Assembly (NCBI GenBank): GCA_017399035.1
Contig: JAFQEM010000009.1
Location: 1-64,000 of the forward strand
Direction of reading: 5' to 3'
Source: Clostridia bacterium
Lineage (GTDB): Bacteria > Bacillota > Clostridia > Christensenellales > Borkfalkiaceae
DNA length: 64,000 nucleotides
In this document: one piece after another, positions 8,079-16,271 of the stretch
Layout of the letters: each line of letters starts with the position of its first letter
How positions within the stretch are numbered: position 1 is the stretch's first letter
The notes under the pieces: generated by a model
What the model was told of the DNA's origin: nothing
The model's database searches: none
The model's input: the letters and a program-made list of their open reading frames with translations, nothing else
Program-made: the position numbers and the translations under genes

Positions 8079-8566
8079 GCCTGAATAAGTTGTCTTTCTC
8101 TCTCTTCCTTGGGACGTGTTATTTGCCCCTCGATTTTATATTTTTTTAATATAAAATGCGTTTGCACGCTCATTATTCCGTCTATAACGCTCAAGCGTTC
8201 GGATATGAACTTTGCTATATCTGTTATGTTGCTACCTTCTACGAACACCGCAAGGTCAAATCCGCCACTCATTAAATATAAACTTTGAACTTCTTTGAAA
8301 CTGTAAATTTCTTCTGCATAAGAATCAAATCCGTTAAGTTTTTGCGGGGCAACCTTTACTTCAATAAGCGCTTGCACCTTACTTTGCGAAAGAACCTCGG
8401 TGTTCACAATGGCAGCGTATTTTACTATAACGCCGTCTTTTTCTAACTCTTTCACCGTGGCTCGAACGGTAGTTTCATCACTATTTGTCATATCCGCAAG
8501 TTGCGCGTAAGAATATCTTGCATTCTCGCCAAGCAACTGTATCAACTTGTTTTTAAGGTTTTCCAT
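8075..8566 (-). CDS. Lrp/AsnC-family transcriptional regulator
   Basis: This 163-aa protein has an N-terminal winged helix-turn-helix (about 1-60: LLGENARYSYAQLADMTN, then TTVRATVKELEKDGVI) and a C-terminal RAM/AsnC effector domain (about 65-145) with the usual GGFDLAVFVEG strand. The family senses amino acids and controls their metabolism. It is the first gene of the operon with the aminotransferase and glf, so it probably regulates that operon. The promoter at 8660-8688 is 94 bp upstream and is divergent to the promoter of the next gene. Confidence 0.9.
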   Translation of the reverse strand: MENLKNKLIQLLGENARYSYAQLADMTNSDETTVRATVKELEKDGVIVKYAAIVNTEVLSQSKVQALIEVKVAPQKLNGFDSYAEEIYSFKEVQSLYLMSGGFDLAVFVEGSNITDIAKFISERLSVIDGIMSVQTHFILKKYKIEGQITRPKEERERQLIQA

Positions 8567-8659
8567 TGCTTACCCCTTTTGCTTTTTACGTCTAGTTTGA
8601 ATATAAACTGCCCACAAGCGCAAACCCGTATAAACGCAGTTTATATTTTTCTTATTTCT

Positions 8660-8688
8660 ATTGTACATTTTTGTAAGCCGTTTGTCAA
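8660..8688 (-). promoter_or_regulatory. Promoter of the lrp-aminotransferase-glf operon
   Basis: Minus-strand -35 TTGACA (8683-8688) and -10 TACAAT (8660-8665) with a 17-bp spacer. Confidence 0.75.
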
Positions 8689-8696
8689 TACAAAAG

Positions 8697-8725
8697 TTGA
8701 TTTTAAATTTATAATATGTTACAAT
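8697..8725 (+). promoter_or_regulatory. Promoter of the 86-aa hypothetical gene
   Basis: -35 TTGATT (8697-8702) and -10 TACAAT (8720-8725) with a 17-bp spacer. It is back to back with the minus-strand promoter at 8660-8688; their -35 boxes are only 8 bp apart. Confidence 0.7.
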
Positions 8726-8746
8726 AATTTACGCAAGAGGTGTTTT

Positions 8747-9007
8747 ATGATTAAAATTTGGGCGAAAGTTGTTAAAAAAGGTAAAATTGTTAAGCAGTAT
8801 ACTTTTGAGAGAGCAGAAAATATAGATTATTCTTGCTTTTTCGATTATCTGCGTGAGATTTGCGAAAACCTTGATATCGCTACCCCAGTTCTCATAAAAC
8901 AGCATCTTTTTAATTTTGCGAAGTATAACGTTTTAAGATTTAGCGCAGACGATTTTATGGAAAACATTTCTTTCGATAAACTGGTTTTAGAAAACATATT
9001 CGTATAA
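8747..9007 (+). CDS. Small conserved hypothetical protein (86 aa)
   Basis: The open frame extends upstream, but the ATG at 8747 has a clear AAGAGG site 7 bases before it and lies just downstream of the promoter. The product (MIKIWAKVVKKGKIVKQYTF...) is a small soluble protein with alternating strands then helices. Proteins of this size and style are widespread in Clostridia as unnamed conserved hypotheticals; I cannot assign a function. It is followed 60 bp later by a DUF378 membrane protein. Confidence 0.75.
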   Translation: MIKIWAKVVKKGKIVKQYTFERAENIDYSCFFDYLREICENLDIATPVLIKQHLFNFAKYNVLRFSADDFMENISFDKLVLENIFV

Positions 9008-9067
9008 CTAAAAAATCCCCGAATAAAAACGGTATTTTTACTAATACTTATTATCGGAGGACGTTAT

Positions 9068-9283
9068 ATGAAAATTACAACTATAATTGCTTTCTCGCTG
9101 GTGATAATCGGCGCGCTAGTGTGGTTGCTCGTTGGTCTTTTCAACTTTAACCTCGTGGCGTTTATCTTTGGCGCAGGTGGCGCGGCAATTTTCAGCCGTT
9201 TAATCTACTCTTTGGTCGGAATTTCAGCGCTTTGGCTAATTTTCTACTGGGCGCTCTATCATCCGTTCAGAGCAATCGACTAA
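9068..9283 (+). CDS. DUF378-family small membrane protein
   Basis: This 71-aa protein has two membrane-spanning helices (about 5-25 and 42-62) and the DUF378 pattern IIGALVWLLVGLFNFNLVAFIFG...LVGISALW. Relatives include B. subtilis YuzA. The function of the family is unknown. A GGAGG site lies 7 bases before the ATG, and a strong terminator follows at 9288-9321. Confidence 0.85.
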   Translation: MKITTIIAFSLVIIGALVWLLVGLFNFNLVAFIFGAGGAAIFSRLIYSLVGISALWLIFYWALYHPFRAID

Positions 9284-9287
9284 AACG

Positions 9288-9321
9288 AAAACTCTTTCTC
9301 TGTAAATTGAGAAAGAGTTTT
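9288..9321 (+). terminator. Terminator after the DUF378 gene
   Basis: Stem AAAACTCTTTCTC / GAGAAAGAGTTTT followed by TTG and T-rich sequence on the plus strand. Confidence 0.85.
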
Positions 9322-9353
9322 TTGTTTTATGAGTTTAATAATAACCGTTAAAC

Positions 9354-9860
9354 CTAATTCATTTTGTTTTTTATTTTGACCGCTACAAAATATAAAGGCG
9401 TTCCCACAAGATAAACTGATACGCTTTGCCCGATTGCTAAAATTCCCACTTGAACCATATAAACGTATTCTATAAACCCATAGCACCATTGCCAAATCAA
9501 AGGTAAAATAAATGCGTTTAGCACAATAGGGAAAAAACCGCCCACGATTATCTTCAACGGCACGTTTTTAATTATTTTGGCGCAAAAAAACGAACACGTT
9601 CCCGCAATTAAGGTAACAACACTACCAAAAATTACGTCGTAAGGCGCACAACCCGTTATCATATTAGAGAGAGCGCAACCTATAAAAAGCGCAGGTACTG
9701 CCTCGGGGAATATTATTGCTAAAATGCTTAAAGCCTCGCTCAACCGCACTTGCACGGCACCGCTTGATATAGGCGCGCAAACCAAAGATATTACGATATA
9801 AAGCGAGCAAATTATCCCTGCCCTTGCAATGTGGGCGGTAGAAAAATAATTTTTCAACAT
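9354..9860 (-). CDS. queT: QueT-family queuosine-precursor transporter (ECF S component)
   Basis: This 168-aa integral membrane protein has five to six hydrophobic helices. It carries the family segment ISSGAVQVRLSEALSILAIIFPEAVPALFIGCALSN near residue 31, and Cys/Thr-rich ITGCAPYDVIFGSVVTL after it. QueT is the substrate-binding S subunit of an energy-coupling-factor transporter that imports the queuosine precursor preQ1 or queuine; the shared ECF module is not in this window. The upstream leader (9868-9965) can fold and hide the ribosome site, as expected for a preQ1-controlled queT. Confidence 0.9.
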   Translation of the reverse strand: MLKNYFSTAHIARAGIICSLYIVISLVCAPISSGAVQVRLSEALSILAIIFPEAVPALFIGCALSNMITGCAPYDVIFGSVVTLIAGTCSFFCAKIIKNVPLKIIVGGFFPIVLNAFILPLIWQWCYGFIEYVYMVQVGILAIGQSVSVYLVGTPLYFVAVKIKNKMN

Positions 9861-9867
9861 AAAACAA

Positions 9868-9965
9868 AAAACCTCTTTGCACGGACGAAATTTATTTTAC
9901 GCCGACAAAAAGGTTATATGCCTATTTTCTCGGTTGTTTTATAGAAGTGTTGTCCGAAAACCTTC
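9868..9965 (-). promoter_or_regulatory. Candidate preQ1 riboswitch / structured leader of queT
   Basis: The minus-strand leader has a 5' stem (TTTTCGG with CCGAGAAAA). It is followed by GGCATATAACC and a second pairing, AACCTTTTTG with CAAAGAGGTT, whose 3' arm contains the queT ribosome site AGAGG. Hiding the ribosome site fits translational control. queT genes are known targets of preQ1 class II and III riboswitches, but I cannot confirm the class by eye. A covariance-model search would decide. Confidence 0.5.
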
Positions 9966-9973
9966 TTAAGTTT

Positions 9974-10002
9974 ATTATAGCCCTTTTTTTAATAATGCGC
10001 AA
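9974..10002 (-). promoter_or_regulatory. queT promoter
   Basis: Minus-strand -35 TTGCGC (9997-10002) and -10 TATAAT (9974-9979) with a 17-bp spacer, just upstream of the structured leader. Confidence 0.65.
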
Positions 10003-10075
10003 GCGTTTTAATCGTTTAATTGACACTTTGTTTCTTATGTGTTAAAATATTTTTATTAAACTTTAATGGTGAACA

Positions 10076-10747
10076 ATGAAAAAAGTTCTTTCAGTTTCGC
10101 TCACGGTAATTTTGGGCATTGCGGTATTTTTATTTATAATCACGTTTTCTATAGGCTTGCCTATATATTGTCGTTTTTTTTATTACGCTCAAATAAACCC
10201 ACTCAATATTCCCGAAAGCACGGGCTACGACTTTGCTACCATCAAAACGGCTTACGACCAAGTTTTAGATTATTTAACTTTACCAAACCGCACGTTTGGT
10301 GCAGGGGTTTTCAAGTTTACTGAAGAGGGCGCGTCGCACTTTGCCGACTGTAAAATTCTTTTTGACCTTAATGCTACGGTTTTAATAATTTCTACGGTTA
10401 TAGTTGTAACTTTGCTCATATTAGAAAAATTTAACGTCATAAAATTATGTCGTCCTTTCGGGTGTTCCGTTGCATTGATTTCTGCATTTTCTATATTTGT
10501 TGTTGCAATTATTCTTGCGCTTTTTATTGCTATTGATTTTGAAAGTGCGTTTATAACTTTTCATCACTTGTTTTTCCCTGGTAAGGACAACTGGACCTTT
10601 CACCCTGATTATGACGAAATTATTACCGCTCTACCACAAGAGTTTTTTGCTAGTTGCGCAGTTTTGATAGGCGCAAGTATTATATTGATATCGGCAGGAA
10701 TTATAATATTTCAACTTGTAAAAAGACGTAAAAGGCTAGATAAATAA
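10076..10747 (+). CDS. TIGR01906/DUF1461-family membrane protein
   Basis: This 223-aa protein has four membrane helices: one N-terminal (about 5-28), then three after residue 100. The family landmark is the extracellular FPGKDNWTFHPDYDEII...LPQEFF segment before the last helix. The family is widespread in Bacillota and has no established function. The ribosome site is weak (GGTGA). It stands alone between queT (opposite strand) and the lysine riboswitch. Confidence 0.8.
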   Translation: MKKVLSVSLTVILGIAVFLFIITFSIGLPIYCRFFYYAQINPLNIPESTGYDFATIKTAYDQVLDYLTLPNRTFGAGVFKFTEEGASHFADCKILFDLNATVLIISTVIVVTLLILEKFNVIKLCRPFGCSVALISAFSIFVVAIILALFIAIDFESAFITFHHLFFPGKDNWTFHPDYDEIITALPQEFFASCAVLIGASIILISAGIIIFQLVKRRKRLDK

Positions 10748-10765
10748 CCTTTTTTATAAAAAGTG

Positions 10766-10794
10766 TTGACAAACGACGTTAAATGATATATAGT
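10766..10794 (+). promoter_or_regulatory. Promoter of the lysine-riboswitch transcript
   Basis: -35 TTGACA (10766-10771), 17-bp spacer, -10 TATAGT (10789-10794). The riboswitch begins 16 bp downstream. Confidence 0.8.
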
Positions 10795-10810
10795 TTTAAT
10801 GTAAAGTATA

Positions 10811-10966
10811 TAGAGGCGCAACCTTCAAGATAAGCGCAAACGGGGCTAACGGTTTTGCGTGGTAAAGGGTGGGTTGCCGAAGAGTTAAATTTTGCCCGAA
10901 AATTTTTCTCTGGGCGAACGCGGAAATACCCGTTCGACTGTCACACTTAAAAAGTGTGTTGCGCTA
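10811..10966 (+). promoter_or_regulatory. Lysine riboswitch (L box)
   Basis: The leader contains the L-box landmarks in order: AGAGGCGCAACCTTCAAG at the 5' side, AAAGGG...TTGCCGAAG in the middle, a third arm with CTGGGCGAACGCGG...CCGTTCGACTGTCAC, and closing stem P1 formed by GCGCAAC (10815-10821) and GTTGCGC (10958-10964). Known L boxes bind lysine and stop transcription or translation of lysine biosynthesis and transport genes. The terminator directly downstream indicates transcriptional control of the NhaC-type gene. Confidence 0.93.
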
Positions 10967-10984
10967 TTACACATCTGTTTGATT

Positions 10985-11020
10985 AAAAAATCACAGTACT
11001 GATAGTGCCGTGATTTTTTT
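10985..11020 (+). terminator. Expression-platform terminator of the lysine riboswitch
   Basis: AAAAATCAC and GTGATTTTTTT pair around a 15-base loop and end in T residues, 25 bp before the start codon. It would form when lysine is bound. Confidence 0.85.
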
Positions 11021-11045
11021 ATTATTTTTTACAAAGGAGAAGGTT

Positions 11046-12860
11046 ATGTTAAATAACAAAAAATTGACAGGCAAGGCTATTGCGTTGATAGTTGCCGTTG
11101 TGGTTATTCTTGCACTTTTGATAGTTGCAGTTGCCACGGGTGGCGTTCATAATACGGTAGATTGCCCCGACTGTAAAGACGGAACTTGCATTACTTGTAG
11201 CGGTACGATGGAAGTAGATTGCAAAGACTGCATAGGTGCGGAATGCACTGAATGCGAAGGCTTGGGAAAAGTTGCTTGTGGCAACTGTGAAGACGGCTCT
11301 TGCCCAACTTGTGGCGGTGAAGGTGTTGTAACGGGCTCTTTCTGGGCGTTACTTCCCCCGATAATTGCCATAGGGCTTGCGCTTATTACTAAAGAGGTTT
11401 TCTCTTCGCTGTTCGTTGGGCTACTTTCGGGCGCAATATTAGCGTCGGATTTCTCGTTCGTTAAAACAATGGACAGTTTGATAGGCACGGGATTGACAGA
11501 TGCGGTATCGGGCACTGCAGGTATATTTATATTCCTTATAGAACTTGGCATTTTGGTTTCGCTCGTAAATAAAGCGGGAGGCTCAAGAGCGTTTGGCGAG
11601 TGGGCAGAAACCCACGTTAAAACCAAAATAGGCGCGGCGCTTTGTACATTCGTTTTAGGTATACTCATATTTATTGACGACTACTTTAACTGCCTTACCG
11701 TAGGTTCAGTTATGCGCCCAGTAACGGATAAGCATAAGATAAGCCGTTCTAAACTTGCCTTTCTTATAGATGCCACAGCAGCACCTATTTGCATGATTGC
11801 GCCTATTTCAAGTTGGGCGGCGGCGGTTGCTCAATATGCAAAAGACGGTCAAGGTCTTAACCTATTTATAGCGGCTATACCTATGAACTTCTATTCTATT
11901 CTCACTTTGGTTTTCGTTCTTTGCTTAATTTTAATGAAGTTTGACTTTGGCCCTATGAGAAAACACGAAATTAACGCGCAAAACGGCGACCTTTTCAGCG
12001 GTAAAAAAATAAGCGACGCACAAACTTCTAATCCAAATCCTAGAGGAAAGGTTATGGACCTTGTTATACCCATTGTTATTTTGCTTTTAACTAGTGTATT
12101 TGCGCTCGTTTACGTTGGCGGTATTTTATCGGGTAAAGACTTCGTTTCTGCTTTCGGCAACACTGACGCAACAATCGCTCTTCCCTGGGGCGGTATAATT
12201 ACGCTAGTGCTTACTATCGCTTATATGTGCATAAGAAAAGTTGTAACCTTTAAAGAGGCTATGGATTCAATTCCTCAAGGCTTTATAGCAATGGTTCCTG
12301 CAATACTAATTCTTACGTTTGCAACCGCACTTAAAAATATGACGGGAACACTCGGCGCAAAATTCTTCGTGGGCAATATGATGAACTCTTTCCCCGAAAC
12401 GCTTGCAAAACTTTTACCTGCAGTAATATTTATTGTTGCTTGCATACTTGCATTTGCAACGGGTACTAGTTGGGGTACGTTTGGTATTTTGATACCTATA
12501 GTAACCGCTATGTTCGACGCAACTGACCCCTTGTTCGTTTTAGGAATTTCCGCTTGTCTTGCGGGCGCGGTTTGTGGCGACCATTGTTCACCTATTTCCG
12601 ACACGACTATTATGAGTAGTGCGGGCGCAGAGTGCGAACACTTGAACCACGTTTCAACGCAACTACCTTACTCGATATTCGTTGCGATAATTTCTTTCGT
12701 ATGCTTTATCGTTGCAGGCTTTATACCTGTATGGTACGTTATGTTACCGTTGAGCGTTGCCCTTATGATAGGCGCAATGTTTGCGTTAAAATATATAACC
12801 AAAAAGTATTACGCAAAACTAGAAGTTAATAACGACGGAAACAAAACTACGGCAGAATAA
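11046..12860 (+). CDS. NhaC-family transporter with N-terminal six-CxxC insert; probable lysine transporter
   Basis: The product is 604 aa from the ATG at 11046, which has AAAGGAGAAGG upstream; earlier in-frame codons lie in the terminator. Residues 10-32 form one membrane helix. Residues 40-89 contain six CxxC pairs (40/43, 48/51, 59/62, 67/70, 78/81, 86/89), resembling the DnaJ/tryptophan-RNA-binding-attenuator type zinc knuckle. The remainder is a multi-helix NhaC/Na+:H+ antiporter-type transporter (FIDDYFNCLTVGSVMRPV, GDHCSPISDTTIMSSAGAEC). The upstream lysine riboswitch argues that lysine is transported, possibly by exchange with sodium or protons. The extracytoplasmic or cytoplasmic side of the Cys-rich loop is not known. 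The fusion is unusual. Confidence 0.88.
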   Translation: MLNNKKLTGKAIALIVAVVVILALLIVAVATGGVHNTVDCPDCKDGTCITCSGTMEVDCKDCIGAECTECEGLGKVACGNCEDGSCPTCGGEGVVTGSFWALLPPIIAIGLALITKEVFSSLFVGLLSGAILASDFSFVKTMDSLIGTGLTDAVSGTAGIFIFLIELGILVSLVNKAGGSRAFGEWAETHVKTKIGAALCTFVLGILIFIDDYFNCLTVGSVMRPVTDKHKISRSKLAFLIDATAAPICMIAPISSWAAAVAQYAKDGQGLNLFIAAIPMNFYSILTLVFVLCLILMKFDFGPMRKHEINAQNGDLFSGKKISDAQTSNPNPRGKVMDLVIPIVILLLTSVFALVYVGGILSGKDFVSAFGNTDATIALPWGGIITLVLTIAYMCIRKVVTFKEAMDSIPQGFIAMVPAILILTFATALKNMTGTLGAKFFVGNMMNSFPETLAKLLPAVIFIVACILAFATGTSWGTFGILIPIVTAMFDATDPLFVLGISACLAGAVCGDHCSPISDTTIMSSAGAECEHLNHVSTQLPYSIFVAIISFVCFIVAGFIPVWYVMLPLSVALMIGAMFALKYITKKYYAKLEVNNDGNKTTAE

Positions 12861-12892
12861 TATTAAACGCTATAAAAAACTGCAGGGCTATT

Positions 12893-13179
12893 ACCGAGTC
12901 CCTATAAGGGAATCGGTAACTAAATAAATCCGTAAACGGATTTGTGATATTGCATCGCAGTGTTGCCGAGCAACTTTAGTTGCGAACGCCAACTGCTTTA
13001 GCAGTTATATTGCCTTACGGCAGTTTAGCCGAGCAAGGTTTCCTTGCGAACGCCGACTGCCTTGGCTGTTATATTCGCCTATGGCGAGTTGTGGACTTAT
13101 TTAATATAACGGCGACTGCAAGTCGCAATCTAACGCAAGAGTTATCTTGCATATCACTTTTAGCCACAAGGCTAAAAGT
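12893..13179. repeat. Array of about twelve short hairpins with a covarying tandem repeat
   Basis: Stems follow one another with hardly any spacer: ACCGA/TCGGT (12893-12917), AAATCCG/CGGATTT (12926-12943), GCAAC/GTTGC (12970-12983), AACTGC/GCAGTT (12991-13006), TGCC/GGCA (13011-13022), GCAAGG/CCTTGC (13033-13047), GACTGCC/GGCTGTT (13054-13069), TCGCC/GGCGA (13075-13087), GCGACT/AGTCGC (13112-13126), GCAAGA/TCTTGC (13135-13150) and others. Two successive units of about 62 bp keep the same three hairpins and the flanks CCGAGCAA and TTGCGAACGCC, with compensatory changes in the stems. No protein is encoded. The last hairpin (13156-13179), with a following T run, can end transcription of the NhaC gene. 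Confidence 0.8.
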
Positions 13180-13215
13180 ATAACTTTTTTATTTTTATAT
13201 TTTATGGATAAGAAA

Positions 13216-13254
13216 AGCACACTATATTTCACTCTTAGTGAAGTATAGTGTGCT
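13216..13254. repeat. Long perfect inverted repeat (REP-like)
   Basis: Arms of 18 bases, AGCACACTATATTTCACT and its reverse complement with one wobble pair, flank three bases. It lies between the convergent NhaC and GH2 genes and can terminate either; the minus side is followed by TTTTCTT. The adjoining AAGGGGAGCACCCCTT segment (13280-13296) is another palindrome. I believe this block recurs in related gut genomes, but cannot check that here. Confidence 0.65.
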
Positions 13255-13335
13255 ATACTTTTATTATAGACAAAATCCCTAAGGGGAGCACCCCTTGCAA
13301 GCAAACGCTCAACATCTTGTATTATAATTTTGATT

Positions 13336-15039
13336 TTAGTCGCTAATTTTCTCTTCAAACTTATTATAAAGTTTTTGAGCAATTTTATAAAGTTCGCCCT
13401 CGTCCCCTTTAAGCACTTTTCTATCGTAAGTTAAAAGTCCGTTAGTTTCATCTTCTACGTCGCTCACTTGGGTTAAAATGCAACCACAAAGACCACTTTC
13501 AACGGCGGGAATAATTTGCTGTTCATATAGTTCTTTTAACGCTTTATTAAAATCAACTGCGTTTTCAAAATATTTATAGCCGTAAGTTTTGGTTAGGTTA
13601 AACGAATTTTCTTTTATTTTATAAGAATATCCGCCAAACTCTGAAACAATCCACGGCTTATCCGTTTGCTTGCCCTTAATTTTCTTAAAATAAACGTGGT
13701 CGCTCTCTACGTCAGTACATTTCTTTTTGAACCAACCAGAAGTGGTGTCGTATATTCTTGTGCTATCTACACTCTTAAATAAATCGTAACATTCTTTTTC
13801 GCCAAACTGACCCCAACCCTCGTTAAAAATAGTGTAATACACAACTGAGGGGTGGTTGTAAAGCCTGTCGATAATACCCAAAGAAGTATTTATAAACAAC
13901 TCTTTACGGCGTTTGGTTACCCTGTGCCTTATCCCCTTTTTCAAAAAGAGAGTGGGTAGAGCCGTATCGATTAAAAAATTATAATTGCCGTTGTTTATCA
14001 TATCTTGAAAAACCATCATACCGTATTTATCACAGTAATAATAAAATATATCGGGTTCTAACTTGATATGCTTTCTTAAGGTGTTAAACCCGCATTTTTT
14101 CATTGTTATAATATCATATTCAAAGCCCTTTTCGGTTGCCGGCAAATAAATTCCGTCGCTATAATATCCTTGGTCTAGCAATCCGTGAAAAAATATCGGC
14201 TTGCCGTTCAACAAAATTACATACCGTTGCCCGATTTTTTCTACGCTTATTTGCCTTAAACCAAAATAAGAATAGATTTTATCATTTCCGCTAATAAGTT
14301 CAAAATAATATAAATGCGGATTATCTGGCGACCAAAGTTGGGGGTTTTGCAAATCAATTCTAACCGTTTCACCCAAAAACTCATATTGTTTATCACAAAC
14401 TATAACCGTCTTTTTATCACAACCGCTTTTAACCGTTAAATTAACGCCATTTAAATCGGTTGTAATTTTTAAGTCGGTAATACACTCTATAGGCATACTT
14501 TCAAGCCAAACGCTCTTTTTTATACCGCTAGTTTTGGTATACCACATTCCCCCACGCTTTTTGCATTGCTTTCCGTAAGGCACGTCTAAATCTAAATCGT
14601 CTTGGGCAATTATTTCAATATGGTTTTCTTGTTGAATATAATCAGTAACGTCAAACTCGTGCGGAAGTACCCCTTCGCCTTTACCAACTTGGTTACCATT
14701 AAGCAACACTTCAACCTTTTGGTCGCACTCGTCTACGTGTAATATAACTTTACCTTTGTTGAATTTATTATCAATGGCAAAATTACGGCTATAAATTAGC
14801 AAATCGCCTTTCTTAATATCCTCAAACACCCCCGATATTCTACTTTCAGGGCAAAATGGAACTAGAATTTTTGTTTCTTTTATCTTTGCGCCTTTTTTAG
14901 ACTGCACGCAAAAATCCCACCAACCGTTAAGCGATAAATAACTATCCCTTTTAAACTGTGGGCGCGGATGTTCTTGATATGGATTTTCGGTTAATTCTTG
15001 CTCAAAAATCGTTTTTAAGTGATTAAATTGCGCTTTCAT
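13336..15039 (-). CDS. Glycoside hydrolase family 2 enzyme
   Basis: This 567-aa protein has a GH2 sugar-binding jelly roll (about 20-190, HPRPQFKRDSYLSLNGWWDF), a short immunoglobulin-like domain (about 190-270) and a TIM barrel (about 270-567). The general acid/base is Glu407 in FNEGWGQF and the nucleophile is Glu467 in VSEFGGYS. GH2 covers beta-galactosidase, beta-glucuronidase and beta-mannosidase; it is not possible to say which. There is no signal peptide, so it acts on imported oligosaccharides. It is shorter than LacZ and stands alone. Confidence 0.88.
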   Translation of the reverse strand: MKAQFNHLKTIFEQELTENPYQEHPRPQFKRDSYLSLNGWWDFCVQSKKGAKIKETKILVPFCPESRISGVFEDIKKGDLLIYSRNFAIDNKFNKGKVILHVDECDQKVEVLLNGNQVGKGEGVLPHEFDVTDYIQQENHIEIIAQDDLDLDVPYGKQCKKRGGMWYTKTSGIKKSVWLESMPIECITDLKITTDLNGVNLTVKSGCDKKTVIVCDKQYEFLGETVRIDLQNPQLWSPDNPHLYYFELISGNDKIYSYFGLRQISVEKIGQRYVILLNGKPIFFHGLLDQGYYSDGIYLPATEKGFEYDIITMKKCGFNTLRKHIKLEPDIFYYYCDKYGMMVFQDMINNGNYNFLIDTALPTLFLKKGIRHRVTKRRKELFINTSLGIIDRLYNHPSVVYYTIFNEGWGQFGEKECYDLFKSVDSTRIYDTTSGWFKKKCTDVESDHVYFKKIKGKQTDKPWIVSEFGGYSYKIKENSFNLTKTYGYKYFENAVDFNKALKELYEQQIIPAVESGLCGCILTQVSDVEDETNGLLTYDRKVLKGDEGELYKIAQKLYNKFEEKISD

Positions 15040-15168
15040 AACATTTTTTATAGTAACAATATGTTTTTTAGTGTTCTTATAGTTCCTATTATATCTTTTT
15101 TAACGAATAAAGTAAATTATTGAAAATATAAAAGTTTGTTTTTAACTTGATTATTTACGTCAAATAAC

Positions 15169-15202
15169 ATTAAACGCGTTAGCATATACTAACGCGTTTA
15201 AT
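15169..15202. terminator. Palindromic hairpin between the ATPase-like gene and GH2
   Basis: ATTAAACGCGTTAG and CTAACGCGTTTAAT form a perfect 14-bp stem around six bases, 15 bp after the stop codon of the ATPase-like gene. The minus-side T run is weak, so termination strength is uncertain. Confidence 0.6.
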
Positions 15203-15216
15203 AAAATTTAATTTTT

Positions 15217-16113
15217 TTAATCTATCTCAACCACCTTATCGCAATAAGTTTCTACTTTATCGTTGTGCTCGTTCAAAATTATAAAAACTTGTCGCCCAGT
15301 ACATCTTATATTTTGAAATATCATATCCATATTTGAATAATCTTTTATCTTTTCAAAAAAGTTTTCTATAAAAATAGGAAAATCTAAAAACCTATTAGTA
15401 TCTTTGCAAATTTGTTTTATTATATTAAGAGTAGTAAGCCAAAATAAAAAATTAGCAAGTTGTTTCTCATCCTCACACAACATATCCTCTATAAAATCAT
15501 TGACGTAGCCACCTTTCTTTACGCACACTTTTCCGTCAACGTCTAAACAAAGTTCCTTTCCGTTAATATAAATTGAATTTAAATTATTTACACTTTTATT
15601 TAAAGACTCAACCACGCTATCTTTTTCTTCTTTTAAAGTCGTTTCAAACAAACTTCCTTCTTCTATACCAAACACTAACTCGCCAAACATTGATTCACCC
15701 CTAAACACGCCATAATCCCAAAAGGGTGTTGGATATAACCAATTTTTGTAATTTAATCCGCAAAACCATTTTATTCTATCACTTACAGTTTCTTCACATA
15801 GACAAGTTTGTTTTCTAACTATCTTTTTTCCACTAAAGTTCTTTCCGAATATAGTCCTTTTTTCTTCACACTTTTTAGCAAATAGTTCTACAAAATACTT
15901 TTTACCATTTTTTTGACACTCGCACTTAATTTCACCGCCTCTCATATCGAAATTATCGCAAAATAACTGCTCCATAGCATACATAAACTCGGTTTTAATA
16001 AACTTTACATCTTTACTACAAATTATTGCAATCACGCTCTCATTGTTAGTAATATTAAAACAACTATTTTTAATGTGATAAAAATCTTTAATCTCTAAAC
16101 TATTTATTCTCAT
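15217..16113 (-). CDS. SMC/RecF-like ATPase fold protein lacking a Walker A motif
   Basis: The 298-aa product begins MRINSLEIKDFYHIKNSCFNI, the usual first strand pair of RecF/SMC-type ABC ATPases. Where the P loop should follow it reads AIICSKDVKFIKTEFMYAM, with no GxxGxGK[ST]. Near the end PIFIENFFEKI sits at the Walker B position and TGRQVFIILNEHND at the H-loop position. No coiled coil is long enough for an SMC protein. It therefore looks like a catalytically dead or strongly diverged member. It is AT-rich, has its own upstream region, and lies next to a uracil-DNA-glycosylase-fold gene. Function unknown; a role in DNA metabolism or defence is only a guess. Confidence 0.6.
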   Translation of the reverse strand: MRINSLEIKDFYHIKNSCFNITNNESVIAIICSKDVKFIKTEFMYAMEQLFCDNFDMRGGEIKCECQKNGKKYFVELFAKKCEEKRTIFGKNFSGKKIVRKQTCLCEETVSDRIKWFCGLNYKNWLYPTPFWDYGVFRGESMFGELVFGIEEGSLFETTLKEEKDSVVESLNKSVNNLNSIYINGKELCLDVDGKVCVKKGGYVNDFIEDMLCEDEKQLANFLFWLTTLNIIKQICKDTNRFLDFPIFIENFFEKIKDYSNMDMIFQNIRCTGRQVFIILNEHNDKVETYCDKVVEID

Positions 16114-16221
16114 TTCGGTTCTCCTTCAAAATATTTTATACTTTGAATTAAGTTTCGTTTGTTATTATATACAAATAAATATGTCAAGGCTTGTCATAAT
16201 AGAAAAAAATTAAAAATAAAA

Positions 16222-16246
16222 AACTCACCTTAAAACAAGATGAGTT
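16222..16246 (-). terminator. Terminator of the UDG-like gene
   Basis: Minus-strand AACTCATCTT and AAGGTGAGTT pair with one wobble and are followed by TTTTTTATTTTT. Confidence 0.8.
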
Positions 16247-16271
16247 AAAAATATTTACACTAAATGGATAT

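Noticed and set aside
11147..11668. 173-codon antisense frame in the NhaC-type gene
   Set aside because: Shadow of the Cys-rich and membrane regions; no ribosome site and low-complexity composition.
12893..13179. Retron or CRISPR-like origin of the hairpin array
   Set aside because: No reverse transcriptase, no cas genes, and the hairpins are too short and varied.
13101..13382. 93-codon minus-strand frame downstream of GH2
   Set aside because: It crosses the hairpin array and the long inverted repeat and overlaps the GH2 end; it is a translation of repeat DNA.
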